A stretch of DNA of 5,578 nt from Nitrospira sp. Lineage in GTDB: Bacteria > Nitrospirota > Nitrospiria > Nitrospirales > Nitrospiraceae. Where the stretch lies: contig JAKDNQ010000159.1 of the NCBI GenBank assembly GCA_030456405.1, positions 1 to 5,578 of the forward strand. The letters are read 5' to 3'. This document shows, one piece after another, positions 4,790-5,578 of the stretch (positions are counted from its first letter, which is position 1; each line of letters opens with the position of its first letter). Made by a program: the position numbers and the translations under genes. The notes beneath the pieces are model-generated. The model saw nothing but the letters and a program-made list of their open reading frames with translations. It did not search any database and was not told the origin of the DNA.

Positions 4790-5578
4790 TGACGCAGAAA
4801 TCATTGCGATTGGCACGGAACTGTTGATCGGGGGCCGATCCGACTCCAACTCCCTCTTTCTCGCCGACGAGCTCGGCCGGCTCGGGATCGCCGTCCGATT
4901 CAAATCAGTCGTCGGCGACGACCGAGACGATATCGTCATAGCGATCCATACTGCCGTTAAACGCTCTCAAGTGATTGTCATGACCGGGGGACTCGGTCCA
5001 ACCGTAGACGATTGCACAAGAGAGGCGGTGGCCCATGCGACTGGACACAGGCTCAGTCGCCGCAAGGAAGCGTTGGACAGTTTGACGCCACACTTCGCGC
5101 AATGGGGACGCACACCCAACCGCTCGCAGTTACGTCAGGCCATGATTCCGGCCGGGGCCCTTGTGCTGAAGAATCCGGTCGGCTCTGCGCCGGGGTTCTG
5201 CCTGACATGGAGGAAGGCGCTGATCGTTTCGTTGCCCGGTGTGCCTGGGGAAATGGAAGAGATGATGCGGCAGGAAGTGGTTCCCTTGCTGCGCGCAGAG
5301 AGAGGCGCAGCGGGTCGGTCTTCTCGAATGCCGATTATCCGTCTGGTGTTTCATACGTTCGGCCTGCCTGAGGCGGATGTCGATACGCAATTAAAAGGAC
5401 TCATTCCAAAAGGAGCGCCGATAGACTTGGGGCTACTCGCATCGCCTATGGGCGTGTTGGTCTCGCTCACGACGAAAGGAAACCAATCTGCTGCGGAGAA
5501 GAATCGTGATCTGCTACAGAAGCTGGCGCAGGAGGTCCGGTCACGACTCAGCGACTGGCTCTTTGCTGAAGGGCGAGA
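4779..5578 (+). CDS. cinA: CinA family protein, 3' end missing
   Basis: CinA has an N-terminal MoaB/MogA-like domain (COG1058), for which ADP-ribose pyrophosphatase-type activity is known in some members. Many also have a C-terminal nicotinamide-nucleotide amidase (PncC) domain. The window ends at residue 266 of an expected 410-430, so the C-terminal domain is unseen. Visible motifs are AEIIAIGTELLIG (6-18), DSNS with LADELGRLGI (22-37), the V-GDDRDDI turn (45-52), the MPT-binding-like MTGGLGPTVDD (68-78), NRSQLRQAMIPAGA (114-127), NPVGSAPGF (132-140) and LPGVPGEMEEMM (152-163). The part after about 170 matches the linker region between the domains. The ATG at 4779 gives the family's usual short N-terminus (MNQIDAEII), but it lies inside a 9-nt repeat array and has no visible Shine-Dalgarno. 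The frame stays open upstream through the repeat without an ATG or GTG start that looks better. The product is cytosolic. Confidence 0.95.
   Translation, partial: MNQIDAEIIAIGTELLIGGRSDSNSLFLADELGRLGIAVRFKSVVGDDRDDIVIAIHTAVKRSQVIVMTGGLGPTVDDCTREAVAHATGHRLSRRKEALDSLTPHFAQWGRTPNRSQLRQAMIPAGALVLKNPVGSAPGFCLTWRKALIVSLPGVPGEMEEMMRQEVVPLLRAERGAAGRSSRMPIIRLVFHTFGLPEADVDTQLKGLIPKGAPIDLGLLASPMGVLVSLTTKGNQSAAEKNRDLLQKLAQEVRSRLSDWLFAEGR

Overview
The window looks like ordinary chromosomal DNA of moderately high GC from a Gram-negative bacterium. The gene types (chlorite-dismutase-fold protein, secreted OB-fold protein, CinA) and the many short-unit intergenic repeats remind me of Nitrospira and relatives. 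That is an inference from memory, not a search result. I see no transposase, integrase, phage gene, CRISPR array, tRNA or rRNA.

Layout. A short-chain dehydrogenase, cut at its 5' end by the window, runs on the + strand (1-717). It converges on a block of four - strand genes. In transcription order these are a ChdC/HemQ-like heme protein (3837-3115), a 70-residue unknown (3015-2803), a 396-residue unknown (2708-1518) and a small exported OB-fold protein (1299-862) with its own clear promoter. A 255-bp divergent intergenic region follows (3838-4092). Then come two + strand genes: an exported protein of unknown function (4093-4707) and cinA (4779 to the window end, truncated).

The striking part lies between the genes. 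Every spacer that follows the 3' end of a gene holds an inverted-repeat element built from short tandem units. Three elements (721-862, 2711-2798, 4722-4789) are built from 9-nt units, GGTCTRTYT in one arm and AGACCRRAY in the other. One (1344-1500) is built from 7-nt units of the type AAGTTYT/GAGTTYT. One (3026-3109) is built around GTGAAGC/GCTTCAC. The only spacer without such an element is the divergent one that holds two 5' ends. The elements could fold into long hairpins but lack a T-tract. They look more like REP/BIME-type or 3'-end processing elements than classic terminators. The 9-nt elements also run into neighbouring genes: the cinA start codon lies inside one, and the start codon of the 396-residue gene directly abuts another, in both cases without a visible Shine-Dalgarno sequence.

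The genes do not form one obvious pathway. The ChdC-like protein probably acts in heme synthesis, CinA in pyridine-nucleotide salvage or nucleotide-derivative hydrolysis, the SDR in an unspecified redox step, and the two signal-peptide proteins in the cell envelope.
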